64,000 bases of DNA, from contig UQDL01000002.1 of the NCBI GenBank assembly GCA_900539775.1, forward strand, positions 291,751 through 355,750. Direction: 5' to 3'. The position numbers and the translations under genes were made by a program. Every line of letters begins with the position of its first letter. Position 1 is the first letter of the stretch. This document shows, piece after piece, positions 16,357-23,917 of the stretch. Under the pieces are notes generated by a model. It had not been told where the DNA came from. It did no database searches and saw only the letters and a list, made by a program, of their open reading frames with translations. The DNA comes from an uncultured Anaerotruncus sp. GTDB taxonomy: Bacteria; Bacillota; Clostridia; Oscillospirales; Acutalibacteraceae.

Positions 16357-16384
16357 ATTTTATCACATTTTTTCAAAAATTCAA
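16357..16384 (-). promoter_or_regulatory. Promoter of the PHP phosphatase gene
   Basis: Minus strand TTGAAT, 16 bp, TAAAAT, only 9 bp from the start codon. It abuts the divergent tRNA promoter; the -35 boxes are 10 bp apart. Confidence 0.5.
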
Positions 16385-16394
16385 CACTCTTTAC

Positions 16395-16423
16395 TTGACA
16401 AGCACGATACTTTTTCGTATAAT
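16395..16423 (+). promoter_or_regulatory. Consensus promoter of the tRNA-Asp/tRNA-Thr operon
   Basis: TTGACA, 17 bp, TATAAT: a perfect sigma-A consensus, 30 bp before tRNA-Asp. Confidence 0.92.
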
Positions 16424-16453
16424 ACCACTTGCAAACATTAAGTGCTTGCTTTT

Positions 16454-16530
16454 GGCCCGGTAGTTCAGCTGGTTAGAACGCCTGCCTGTCACGCAGGAGG
16501 TCGACGGTTCGAGTCCGTTCCGGGTCGCCA
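16454..16530 (+). tRNA. tRNA-Asp (anticodon GUC)
   Basis: Acceptor GGCCCGG/CCGGGTC, anticodon stem CCTGC/GCAGG with loop CTGTCAC (GTC at 16488-16490), T arm GACGGTTCGAGTCCGTT and encoded CCA. Confidence 0.97.
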
Positions 16531-16542
16531 ATTTTTTGATAT

Positions 16543-16618
<76 letters not shown>

Positions 16619-16619
16619 G

Positions 16620-16648
16620 CTGCGCAGCAATAGCTGCGCAGTTTTTTT
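16620..16648 (+). terminator. Terminator of the tRNA-Asp/tRNA-Thr operon
   Basis: Arms CTGCGCAGC/GCTGCGCAG with a four-base loop, then seven T, starting two bases after the tRNA-Thr CCA. Confidence 0.95.
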
Positions 16649-16693
16649 ATGCCTTTTTCAGAAAACAAGTAAGCAAAGGAAACATTTATTCAT

Positions 16694-16795
16694 TTATATA
16701 TAATTTAACACCGCAAAAATCAAAAATGCCGCAAGCGAAAAAATTAAAAGGATTAAATCAAGTTTTTCTTTTCGCAAAATTTCCCTGTATTCCAT
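16694..16795 (-). CDS. Short single-pass membrane peptide (33 residues)
   Basis: The minus strand encodes MEYREILRKEKLDLILLIFS then LAAFLIFAVLNYI: a charged N-terminal helix followed by one strongly hydrophobic helix. It lies directly after the terminator of the lysis cassette with no clear ribosome site of its own, so expression would need read-through. It could be a real small membrane protein or chance; the amphipathic-plus-hydrophobic layout favours a real one. Confidence 0.4.
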   Translation of the reverse strand: MEYREILRKEKLDLILLIFSLAAFLIFAVLNYI

Positions 16796-16804
16796 TTTTG
16801 CGGC

Positions 16805-16840
16805 AAAAAAGGCGTAATCCTCACAAAAGGATTACGCCTT
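16805..16840 (-). terminator. Terminator of the lysis cassette
   Basis: Arms AAGGCGTAATCCT/AGGATTACGCCTT form a perfect 13-bp stem with a six-base loop; six T follow on the minus strand. Confidence 0.92.
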
Positions 16841-16876
16841 AATTTATAAGACATTAAAGCTGTGTTTGCTTAAAAC

Positions 16877-17773
16877 TCAATCAACCGAGCCGCCGTAAAC
16901 AACAAAGCCGCATTTTTGCCTGCTGCCTGCATTATAAAGCACAAGATACATACCGTCTATTTTACCGAGGCAATAGCAGGATTCCCACGGATTAAGAGAG
17001 CCGATTTCAAGCAATTTTGCCGTATCTGCATAAACCGTTTCTGCTGTTGAGCCGTTTTTATAGGTTTTACTTTCAGGCGGCGCATAATTAACGCCTCCCG
17101 CATACTCAACAAAACCGGCCTTGTGATTTGCTGTGCCGTCCAATTTATAAACAACAACATAGCTGTTGGCGGATTTACTGTAACATAATGCAGTTTCATG
17201 CGGAGAAAGTGAACCGATTTTATTTGCAAGTGAATTATCTTTAAATACATTTTCTGCTGTTTTACCGTTTTTCCACACAACGGGCTCGGGAAAAGAGCCC
17301 GTGCCCTGCAAAGCAGTTAAACCCATTACCCTTCCGTAATCCTTTGGACGCAAAAAGCCCTTAACCTTATTATATCCGTGCTTAACGAAGCCGCACGGAC
17401 TGCCTGACGGCCAATTTTGGTCAAAAGACACAAATGAAGAGACATCGCTTTCACCCGATGCAACGGCTATATGCCCCGCCATTAAGGAATTTATACTTTT
17501 TTCCCACACAACAATATCGCCTGCTCTGGGGCGCATCCCTTTTGAATAAACAATTCTTGTAAAATAAGGTGTTATTGCATCTTTAGATGAAAAATTATCA
17601 TAATATTGCCAGGCATCGCCGTAACCGTTCATTTTAGAAACAGGCACACCGAACACCTTGTTGCAATAAGCTTTTACAACATCAACACATTGATTTTTAT
17701 TTGTTTTGCTGCCTGCTCCGTCCACATCCGTATACTTACCCGAAAGCGAGGCAAAAAATTCTTTTAAATACAC
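16877..17773 (-). CDS. Phage-type endolysin: CHAP domain with two C-terminal wall-binding repeats
   Basis: The 298-residue protein has an N-terminal CHAP domain (about 10-140) with the catalytic cysteine in NKNQCVDVVKAY and histidine in LMAGHIAVASG, predicted to cut peptidoglycan peptide bonds. Two imperfect repeats follow (about 165-225 and 235-298), each with KNGxTAExV, IGSLxPxE and a closing GFVxYxGG, likely a wall-binding module. There is no signal peptide, as expected for a holin-dependent enzyme. The start is GTG at 17773 with GGGGGAG upstream, placed just after the holin stop. It is the last gene of a three-gene lysis cassette. Confidence 0.88.
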   Translation of the reverse strand: MYLKEFFASLSGKYTDVDGAGSKTNKNQCVDVVKAYCNKVFGVPVSKMNGYGDAWQYYDNFSSKDAITPYFTRIVYSKGMRPRAGDIVVWEKSINSLMAGHIAVASGESDVSSFVSFDQNWPSGSPCGFVKHGYNKVKGFLRPKDYGRVMGLTALQGTGSFPEPVVWKNGKTAENVFKDNSLANKIGSLSPHETALCYSKSANSYVVVYKLDGTANHKAGFVEYAGGVNYAPPESKTYKNGSTAETVYADTAKLLEIGSLNPWESCYCLGKIDGMYLVLYNAGSRQKCGFVVYGGSVD

Positions 17774-17786
17774 ACAATCTCCCCCG

Positions 17787-17966
17787 TTAAAAATTATTTC
17801 CGTCTGACGGATTATTTAATATTCCGAACAAAGTTAATATTTCAACAACACAAGTGCCTATAACCTTAACTTCATCGCCGAGCTGAGGTGAAAACATTGC
17901 AAGCACAATGCATATCTGAGCAAGCACGGCAAGCCAAACAACAGGGCTTTTTAATCTTTGCTTCAT
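17787..17966 (-). CDS. Small phage holin, phi-LC3-like (59 residues)
   Basis: A short gene on the minus strand encodes MKQRLKSPVVWLAVLAQIC..., with a hydrophobic helix near residues 10-25, a second at about 35-50 and the ending FGILNNPSDGNNF. This matches the LGIxNDPTTxG ending of phi-LC3-family holins, which open the membrane for endolysin. AAGG lies eight bases before the ATG; the stop is 14 bp before the endolysin start, whose ribosome site it precedes directly. The context supports the call strongly despite its size. Confidence 0.85.
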   Translation of the reverse strand: MKQRLKSPVVWLAVLAQICIVLAMFSPQLGDEVKVIGTCVVEILTLFGILNNPSDGNNF

Positions 17967-18008
17967 TTATATTTCCTTACCTTTCCGCTGCTATCTGAAA
18001 CACACGCT

Positions 18009-18086
18009 TTATTGCAGCAGACAAAGCGTGCCGTTTAAATTAAAACCAATTATGCCGCTTTGCTGCGGCACACCATTCAAAAGCAT
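18009..18086 (-). other. 25-codon open frame between the phage-like genes
   Basis: The frame reads MLLNGVPQQSGIIGFNLNGT and five more residues. A stop sits directly before the ATG and no ribosome site is seen. The DNA holds two hairpins (GCCGC/GCGGC and CACGCTTT/AAAGCGTG). The reading recalls C-terminal tails of phage structural proteins and may be a remnant; it may equally be non-coding leader for the holin. Confidence 0.25.
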
Positions 18087-18102
18087 TTATAAAAGAAAAA
18101 TT

Positions 18103-18357
18103 TTACATTTTTCCTCCGAAATTGCACAGAGTTTCTATGTCTTCCATTCTATGATTAAGCACTTTTATTTGTTCTTTGAGAACAGGTATACGCTCTGCAA
18201 AAGAATTATGCTTATCAACCTTTTCCTCAAGCTTTTTGATGCGATAATTGGTAAGCTTTGATGATGCAAGAACTCCGCCGAAAGCACCGACACATGTGCC
18301 AAGCAGAGAAAGCAGGGCAACAATTATATTTTCAGTTATAAAACCGCTTCCTTTCAT
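18103..18357 (-). CDS. Phage-type XhlA/DUF7365-like membrane protein, first gene of the lysis cassette
   Basis: The 84-residue product has one N-terminal membrane helix (ENIIVALLSLLGTCVGAFGG) followed by a coiled-coil region YRIKKLEEKVDKHNSFAERI and ending in an NHRMEDIE helix. This layout is standard for small proteins encoded next to holins in gut Firmicutes phages (haemolysin XhlA-like). The frame is open up to 18411, but the predicted promoter lies at 18380-18407, so the ATG at 18357 is preferred; its ribosome site is weak (TTAGG about 15 bases upstream). It is followed by holin and endolysin genes. Confidence 0.75.
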   Translation of the reverse strand: MKGSGFITENIIVALLSLLGTCVGAFGGVLASSKLTNYRIKKLEEKVDKHNSFAERIPVLKEQIKVLNHRMEDIETLCNFGGKM

Positions 18358-18379
18358 TGATTTATTGAGGCAACCTAAC

Positions 18380-18407
18380 AGATTAGCGAAAAAATCAAAA
18401 AAGTCAA
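18380..18407 (-). promoter_or_regulatory. Possible promoter of the lysis cassette
   Basis: Minus strand TTGACT, 16 bp, TAATCT (a weak -10 box), about 22 bp before the ATG at 18357. Confidence 0.45.
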
Positions 18408-18447
18408 GCAAAATAAATTCAAGGTACCGATTATTTCTCTTTTTATA

Positions 18448-18463
18448 TGCGCTATATAGCGCA
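18448..18463. promoter_or_regulatory. 16-bp perfect palindrome in the divergent lysis/arg intergenic region
   Basis: TGCGCTATATAGCGCA is fully self-complementary. It lies upstream of the lysis promoter and next to the 11-bp repeat array, and could be an operator for a dimeric regulator. Confidence 0.5.
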
Positions 18464-18469
18464 CAAAGG

Positions 18470-18524
18470 ATATATTTTATTGTATAAGTATTGTATATTT
18501 ATTCTATATTTAATGTATATTTAT
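18470..18524 (+). repeat. Array of 11-bp direct repeats upstream of the arg operon
   Basis: Units related to TGTATATTTAT start at 18481, 18492, 18503 and 18514, exactly 11 bp apart (TGTATAAGTAT, TGTATATTTAT, TCTATATTTAA, TGTATATTTAT); a weaker unit begins near 18470. One helical turn per unit puts all copies on one face of the DNA. Units resemble ARG-box half sites (TGnATA), suggesting ArgR binding. The rest of this roughly 330-bp gap holds the palindrome and two promoters. Confidence 0.75.
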
Positions 18525-18545
18525 AATATTTTTTTACATATTCTA

Positions 18546-18573
18546 TTGACTTTGCTTCAAGTGAGTGTATAAT
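18546..18573 (+). promoter_or_regulatory. Promoter of the argCJBDF operon
   Basis: TTGACT, 16 bp, TATAAT. The leader is about 110 nt. The 11-bp repeat array ends 21 bp before the -35 box. Confidence 0.75.
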
Positions 18574-18692
18574 ATAAGCATAATTATTAGATGCATTATA
18601 AATTTGATTTTAAGCAGCCGAAAAACGACATTCAGTCTGCTGCCTAAACGCTAAAGATTTATAATAATACATCGAAAGGCGATGATAAACGA

Positions 18693-19640
18693 ATGCCAAA
18701 GGTTTTTATAGACGGGCAAGCGGGAACGACGGGTTTAAGAATAAAAAGCCGCTTACAACAGCGAGATGATATAGAACTGCTTGAAACCGCACCGGAAAAG
18801 AGAAAAGACAGCGCAGAAATTAAAAAGCTTATCAATGAAAGTGACATTACATTTCTTTGCCTGCCGGACGAAGCAGCCAGGGAAGCTGTTTTACTGCTTG
18901 ATAAAAACAACAACCATACAAGAATTATTGACGCCTCAACGGCGCACAGAACAACACCCGGATGGGCTTACGGATTTCCCGAACTTTCACCGAGCTTCAG
19001 AAAATGCATAGAGGAAAATCAATTCATCGCAAATCCCGGATGCTATGCAAGCGGATTTATTTCCATAGTTTATCCCCTTATTGAACACGGCATCATAAGC
19101 AAGGATTATCCCCTAACCTGCTTTGCGGTTTCGGGCTACAGCGGCGGTGGAAACAAGGCGATTGCCCAATATGAAGCCGAAAACAGAGATGCCGAGCTTG
19201 ATTCACCAAGGCAGTATGCGCTTGGGCAGGAGCACAAGCATTTAAAAGAGATGCAGGCAATAACAGGGCTTGAACGCACACCGATATTTTCACCAATGAT
19301 TTGCGACTACAAATGCGGAATGGTTGTAAGCATTCCCTTGTTTACAGACTTGCTTTCAAAAAGCATTACGCCGAATGAAGTCAGAGAAATTCTGAAGGCT
19401 CATTACAAAGGCAGTAAATTTGTGAAGGTGCGTGACGAGGGATACAGCAAAAATATGATAGGCGCAAACAATTTTGAGGGCAGAGACGATATGGAAATTG
19501 AGCTAAACGGCAACAGCGAAAGATTTGTTATCACCTCAAGATTTGACAATTTAGGCAAAGGCGCAAGCGGTGCGGCAATTGAATGCATGAACATTGCCTG
19601 CGGTATCAAAGACGATAAATCACTAAACATCGGAGAGTAA
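18693..19640 (+). CDS. argC: N-acetyl-gamma-glutamyl-phosphate reductase (short type)
   Basis: The 315-residue enzyme reduces N-acetylglutamyl phosphate to the semialdehyde, the third arginine step. It starts MPKVFIDGQAGTTGLRI with the nucleotide-binding loop, carries the catalytic cysteine in ANPGCYASGF, and later CFAVSGYSGGGNKAI and the histidine region GQEHKH. The length places it in the shorter type 2 ArgC group (about 310 residues, not 345). AAAGG lies upstream of the ATG. It is the first gene of argC-J-B-D-F, four bases before argJ. Confidence 0.96.
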   Translation: MPKVFIDGQAGTTGLRIKSRLQQRDDIELLETAPEKRKDSAEIKKLINESDITFLCLPDEAAREAVLLLDKNNNHTRIIDASTAHRTTPGWAYGFPELSPSFRKCIEENQFIANPGCYASGFISIVYPLIEHGIISKDYPLTCFAVSGYSGGGNKAIAQYEAENRDAELDSPRQYALGQEHKHLKEMQAITGLERTPIFSPMICDYKCGMVVSIPLFTDLLSKSITPNEVREILKAHYKGSKFVKVRDEGYSKNMIGANNFEGRDDMEIELNGNSERFVITSRFDNLGKGASGAAIECMNIACGIKDDKSLNIGE

Positions 19641-19644
19641 AAAA

Positions 19645-20874
19645 ATGGAACAAACTAACGGAGGAGTTTGCGCAGCAAAGGGCTTTAAAGCCAACGGCGT
19701 TTACTGCGGAATCAAAAAAAGCGACTCGCCAACGCATAAAAACGATTTGGGAATGATAGTTTCTGATGCACCTTGTGCGGCAGCAGCTGTTTACACAACA
19801 AACAAAGTTAAGGGTGCACCGATAATAATAACCCAAAAAAATCTAAAAAAATCCAAAGGCACGGCAAAGGCGGTTATTGTTAATTCGAAGAATGCAAACA
19901 CCTGCAATGCCGACGGAGAGAGCAAGGCTCAAATGATGTGTGACCTTGCGGCAAAAGCACTTGGAATTAAAAGTGAAGAAGTTATAGTTGCTTCAACCGG
20001 AGTTATAGGGCAGATTTTACCGATAGAGCCTATTGAAGAAGGCATAAAACCACTTACGGACGGACTTTCATACACAGGCAACGAGGCTGCGGCAACGGCT
20101 ATTATGACAACAGACACAATAAAGAAAGAATACGCCGTTAAATTTGAAATCGGCGGTGTGCAATGCACAATCGGCGGAATGGCAAAAGGCTCCGGCATGA
20201 TTCACCCGAACATGGCCACAACCTTGAATTTCATAACAACGGATGCCTTAATTGAAAAAGAAGCATTGCAGGAAGCTTTAAATGAAATTGTTAAAATCAC
20301 ATACAACTGCCTTTCAATAGACGGCGACACTTCAACAAACGACATGGTGGCGCTTATGGCAAACGGGCTTGCGCATAATGAAACAATTAAAAGCGGCACA
20401 GCTGAATTTGAAGCCTTTAAAAATGCGCTTTACGAGGTTATGATGCATTTAACAAAAATGCTTGCAAAAGACGGTGAAGGCGCATCCAAGCTTATTGAAT
20501 GTGTTTGCAGCGGCGCTCCGAGCACGGATGATGCAATAGCGGTTGCAAAATCCGTTATAGGCTCAACCTTATTTAAATGCGCAATATTCGGCGAAGATGC
20601 AAATTGGGGCAGAATTCTTTGTGCGGTAGGATATGCAGATGCCGAATTTGACATAAACAAGGTTGATGTTGATTTAAAAAGCGAATTTGGCCAAACAGCG
20701 GTTTGCAGAAACGGTGCCGGAGTTGAATTTTCGGAAGAACAAGCCGCCGAAATACTTAAAAGCGACGAGATAACAGTGCTGATTGATTTGCACGCAGGCA
20801 ACGCCGACGCAACGGCCTGGGGCTGCGATCTAACATATGATTATGTTAAAATCAACGGCGATTACAGAACCTAA
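19645..20874 (+). CDS. argJ: Glutamate N-acetyltransferase / amino-acid acetyltransferase
   Basis: ArgJ moves the acetyl group from N-acetylornithine to glutamate and in its bifunctional form also makes N-acetylglutamate from acetyl-CoA. The 409-residue precursor shows GGVCAAKGFKANGVYCGI, the VNSKNANTC box, and the self-cleavage site in KGSGMIHPNMATTLNFITTD, where the chain splits before the threonine of the A-T pair. The C-terminal DANWGRI and GCDLTYDYVKING blocks are intact. No argA or argE is nearby, consistent with a cyclic pathway driven by ArgJ. Confidence 0.97.
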   Translation: MEQTNGGVCAAKGFKANGVYCGIKKSDSPTHKNDLGMIVSDAPCAAAAVYTTNKVKGAPIIITQKNLKKSKGTAKAVIVNSKNANTCNADGESKAQMMCDLAAKALGIKSEEVIVASTGVIGQILPIEPIEEGIKPLTDGLSYTGNEAAATAIMTTDTIKKEYAVKFEIGGVQCTIGGMAKGSGMIHPNMATTLNFITTDALIEKEALQEALNEIVKITYNCLSIDGDTSTNDMVALMANGLAHNETIKSGTAEFEAFKNALYEVMMHLTKMLAKDGEGASKLIECVCSGAPSTDDAIAVAKSVIGSTLFKCAIFGEDANWGRILCAVGYADAEFDINKVDVDLKSEFGQTAVCRNGAGVEFSEEQAAEILKSDEITVLIDLHAGNADATAWGCDLTYDYVKINGDYRT

Positions 20875-20924
20875 AAAAGCAAAACAATGCGGCAGAATTA
20901 CTATTTGCTCAAAGGGAGTATAAA

Positions 20925-21782
20925 ATGGATATAACAAACGCAATGAAAGCCGAAGTGCTGGCAAGAGCTTTGCCGAACATTCAGCTTTACAGAAAAAAAA
21001 CGATAGTTGTTAAATACGGCGGCAACGCCATGATAAACGAAGAACTTAAAGAATCCGTTATGAGGGATTTGGTGCTGCTTTCAACAATCGGCATAAAAGT
21101 TGTGCTTGTGCACGGAGGCGGCCCTGAAATTAACAAAACGCTTAAGGCAATGAACATTGAAAGCAAATTCGAGGATGGGCTGCGTGTTACGGACAAAAGC
21201 ACCGTAAGTGTTGTGCAAATGGTGCTTGCCGGCAAAGTAAACAAAGATTTGGTTTGCCAAATTTGCAATCTCGGAGGGCACGCAATCGGGCTTTCCGGAA
21301 TGGACGACAATATGATAAAGTGCCGCCCGCTTGATGACAGCCACGGATATGTTGGTGAAATCATGGATATGAATACCGAGGTTATAAACGAGGTGCTCAA
21401 CAACAATTTTATCCCCGTTATCTCAACTATAGGTTGTGACGGAGACAACAATTGCTATAACATTAACGCAGACACCGTTGCGGCAGCCGTTGCCGGAAAG
21501 CTAAAAGCCGAAGCTCTTATTTCGATGACCGATGTGGTTGGCTTGCTGAAAGACAAAGATGACGACAGCACATTGATTCACAGAGTATATATTTCGGATG
21601 TGCCGCGGCTTATTTCCGAGGGAATAATATCCGGCGGAATGATTCCTAAAATTGATTCCATGACACAGGCAATCCGCGAGGGAGTTAAAAAAGCATTTAT
21701 TATAGACGGGCGTGTTCCCCACTCCATTCTGATGGAAATGTTAACGGATGAAGGCTTGGGCACAATGTTCAGAAGCAGGTGA
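20925..21782 (+). CDS. argB: Acetylglutamate kinase
   Basis: This 285-residue amino-acid kinase phosphorylates N-acetylglutamate, usually the step inhibited by arginine. Visible are KTIVVKYGGNAM with the catalytic lysine, VLVHGGGPEINKTL, NINADTVAAAVAGKLKAE and SGGMIPKIDSM. The N-terminal helix DITNAMKAEVLARALPNIQ is of the kind present in arginine-sensitive hexameric enzymes, so feedback control is likely. GGGAG precedes the ATG. It lies 50 bp after argJ and just before argD. Confidence 0.97.
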   Translation: MDITNAMKAEVLARALPNIQLYRKKTIVVKYGGNAMINEELKESVMRDLVLLSTIGIKVVLVHGGGPEINKTLKAMNIESKFEDGLRVTDKSTVSVVQMVLAGKVNKDLVCQICNLGGHAIGLSGMDDNMIKCRPLDDSHGYVGEIMDMNTEVINEVLNNNFIPVISTIGCDGDNNCYNINADTVAAAVAGKLKAEALISMTDVVGLLKDKDDDSTLIHRVYISDVPRLISEGIISGGMIPKIDSMTQAIREGVKKAFIIDGRVPHSILMEMLTDEGLGTMFRSR

Positions 21783-21786
21783 CGGC

Positions 21787-22947
21787 ATGAATACTAAAGA
21801 AAAAGACAACGAATTTGTTTCCCACGCATACGGCAGATTTGATGTTGCAATTTCAAGCGGAAAAGGCTCAACCGTGTGGGACGAAAACGGAAAAGAATAC
21901 ATTGATTTCGGCTCCGGCATAGGAGTTACGGCATTCGGAATTGCAGACAATGAATGGAAAGCCGCCGTTGAAGCGCAACTTGATAAAATTCAACACACCT
22001 CCAATCTTTATTACACAAAGCCGTGTGCAGATCTTGCAATGATGCTTTGTGAGAAAACGGGAATGAAAAAGGTTTTCTTTGCAAACAGCGGAGCAGAGGC
22101 AAACGAAGGCATGATTAAATTTGCCAGAAAATACAGCTTTGATAAATACGGTGAAGGGCGAAAAACTATCATAACACTTGTTAATTCATTTCACGGCAGA
22201 ACGATAACAACGCTTTCTGCCACAGGGCAAGAAAGCTTTCACACCGTTTTCGGCCCGTTTACACCGGGATTTAAATACTGCCCTGCAAATGACATAAAAG
22301 CACTTAAAGAAATGATTACCGACGATGTTTGCGCCATTATGTTTGAATGCATACAGGGTGAAGGCGGCGTGCTTAATTTGACAAAAGAATTTGTTGATGA
22401 AATAGCAAACATAGCTGCCGAAAAAGACATTCTTATCGCCGTGGACGAAGTTCAAACCGGAAACGGAAGAACGGGCAAGTACTTTGCCTATATGAATTTC
22501 GGCATAACGCCCGACATAGTATCTACGGCAAAAGGTCTTGCCGGCGGGCTTCCGATGGGCGCAGTTCTTTTTGGCGAAAAGCTAAAAGACACGGTTACAC
22601 CGGGTTCGCACGGCTCAACTTTCGGCGGAAACCCCATTGCAGCTGCGGGTGCAATAAGCATAGTAAGCAGAATCAACGATGAATTTCTTGCCGAGGTTGC
22701 CGATAAAGGCAATTACATAAGAGAATATCTGGCTGATTGCAGCGGAGTTAAATCTATATCCGGCATGGGGCTTATGCTTGGAATAGAAACAAAAAAGCCG
22801 GCAAAGGAGATAGCGGCAGAATGCCTTGAGCAAGGGCTGCTTGTGCTTACGGCTAAAACAAAAATCAGGCTGCTGCCTGCGCTGAACATCAGCAAAAAAG
22901 AGCTAAACAAAGGGCTTAAAATACTGAAAGAGGTTATTGAAAAATGA
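21787..22947 (+). CDS. argD: Acetylornithine aminotransferase (PLP-dependent)
   Basis: The 386-residue class III aminotransferase converts N-acetylglutamate semialdehyde to N-acetylornithine. It shows GSGIGVTAFG, NSGAEANEGMIKFARKY, FHGRT, the PLP aspartate in IAVDEVQTGNGRTGK and the Schiff-base lysine in STAKGLAGGLPMG. The frame is open from 21748 inside argB, but the ATG at 21787, four bases after the argB stop and with AGCAGGTGA before it, is the natural start. Its end overlaps argF by four bases (ATGA), so translation is coupled. Confidence 0.96.
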   Translation: MNTKEKDNEFVSHAYGRFDVAISSGKGSTVWDENGKEYIDFGSGIGVTAFGIADNEWKAAVEAQLDKIQHTSNLYYTKPCADLAMMLCEKTGMKKVFFANSGAEANEGMIKFARKYSFDKYGEGRKTIITLVNSFHGRTITTLSATGQESFHTVFGPFTPGFKYCPANDIKALKEMITDDVCAIMFECIQGEGGVLNLTKEFVDEIANIAAEKDILIAVDEVQTGNGRTGKYFAYMNFGITPDIVSTAKGLAGGLPMGAVLFGEKLKDTVTPGSHGSTFGGNPIAAAGAISIVSRINDEFLAEVADKGNYIREYLADCSGVKSISGMGLMLGIETKKPAKEIAAECLEQGLLVLTAKTKIRLLPALNISKKELNKGLKILKEVIEK

Positions 22948-23855
22948 AGCATTTACTTAAATTACAGGATTTAAACAAAAGCGAAATTCTTGATTTGCTC
23001 AATCTTGCAGATCAGCTTAAATACGAAACAAAGCACGGCATTGAGCATCACCTGCTTAAAGGAAAAACACTTGGAATGATTTTCCAAAAAAGCTCAACAA
23101 GAACCCGTGTTTCTTTTGAAACCGGAATGTATCAGCTTGGCGGCCAGGCGTTATTTCTTTCAAACAGAGACCTTCAAATAGGCAGAGGCGAGCCCGTGCA
23201 AGACACGGCAAGGGTGCTTTCACGCTATCTTGACGGCATTATGATAAGAACCTTTGAGCAAAAAGAGGTTGAAGATCTTGCAAAATACGGATCCATTCCG
23301 ATTATAAACGGGCTTACGGATTATTGCCATCCATGCCAGGTTCTTGCAGATTTGATGACGATTCGTGAGCACAAAAAAAGCTTTGACGGGCTTAAATTCT
23401 GCTTTATCGGAGACGGCAACAACATGGCAAACAGCCTTATAATCGGCGCAATAACAATGGGAATGGAATGTGCGATTGCATGCCCCGATGATTACAAACC
23501 TGATGCTGAAATTATGAAGTGGGCAAGTGAAAACGGCAAATTCACTTGCAGCAGCAACATTATTGAATGCGCAAAAGATGCGGATGTGCTTTACACGGAT
23601 GTTTGGGCTTCTATGGGGCAGGAACAGGAAAAGGCAGAGCGCGAAAAAATATTTAAGGATTATCAAATCAACAACGATGTTTTAGCTGCCGCACACAATG
23701 ATGCAATGGTGCTTCATTGCCTGCCTGCTCACAGGGGCGAGGAAATCACTGCAGAAGTTTTTGAGACACATGCAGACGAAATATTTGATGAAGCGGAAAA
23801 CAGGCTTCACGCCCAAAAAGCAGTTCTTGTTAAACTGCTTGGAAACGCAAAATAA
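22944..23855 (+). CDS. argF: Ornithine carbamoyltransferase
   Basis: The 303-residue enzyme makes citrulline from ornithine and carbamoyl phosphate. The carbamoyl-phosphate loop is SSTRTRVSFE, followed by the HPCQVLADLMTI block, the ornithine-binding DVWASMGQE and the catalytic cysteine in HCLPAHRGEEI. It overlaps argD by four bases and ends the operon; argG and argH are absent. Carbamoyl phosphate can come from CarAB encoded about 15 kb away, whose cluster serves pyrimidines. Confidence 0.97.
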   Translation: MKHLLKLQDLNKSEILDLLNLADQLKYETKHGIEHHLLKGKTLGMIFQKSSTRTRVSFETGMYQLGGQALFLSNRDLQIGRGEPVQDTARVLSRYLDGIMIRTFEQKEVEDLAKYGSIPIINGLTDYCHPCQVLADLMTIREHKKSFDGLKFCFIGDGNNMANSLIIGAITMGMECAIACPDDYKPDAEIMKWASENGKFTCSSNIIECAKDADVLYTDVWASMGQEQEKAEREKIFKDYQINNDVLAAAHNDAMVLHCLPAHRGEEITAEVFETHADEIFDEAENRLHAQKAVLVKLLGNAK

Positions 23856-23873
23856 AATACACAAACGCAAAAA

Positions 23874-23908
23874 AGCGGCTCGGTTAAAAACCGAGCCGCT
23901 GCTTTTTA
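23874..23908 (+). terminator. Bidirectional terminator between argF and the BMP lipoprotein gene
   Basis: A perfect 12-bp stem AGCGGCTCGGTT/AACCGAGCCGCT with an AAA loop has a T-rich stretch on the right and six A on the left, serving the converging genes. Confidence 0.92.
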
Positions 23909-23917
23909 TATATTCAG

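Noticed and set aside
20987..21451. 154-codon antisense frame over argB
   Set aside because: Shadow of argB; no promoter, ribosome site or recognisable domain.
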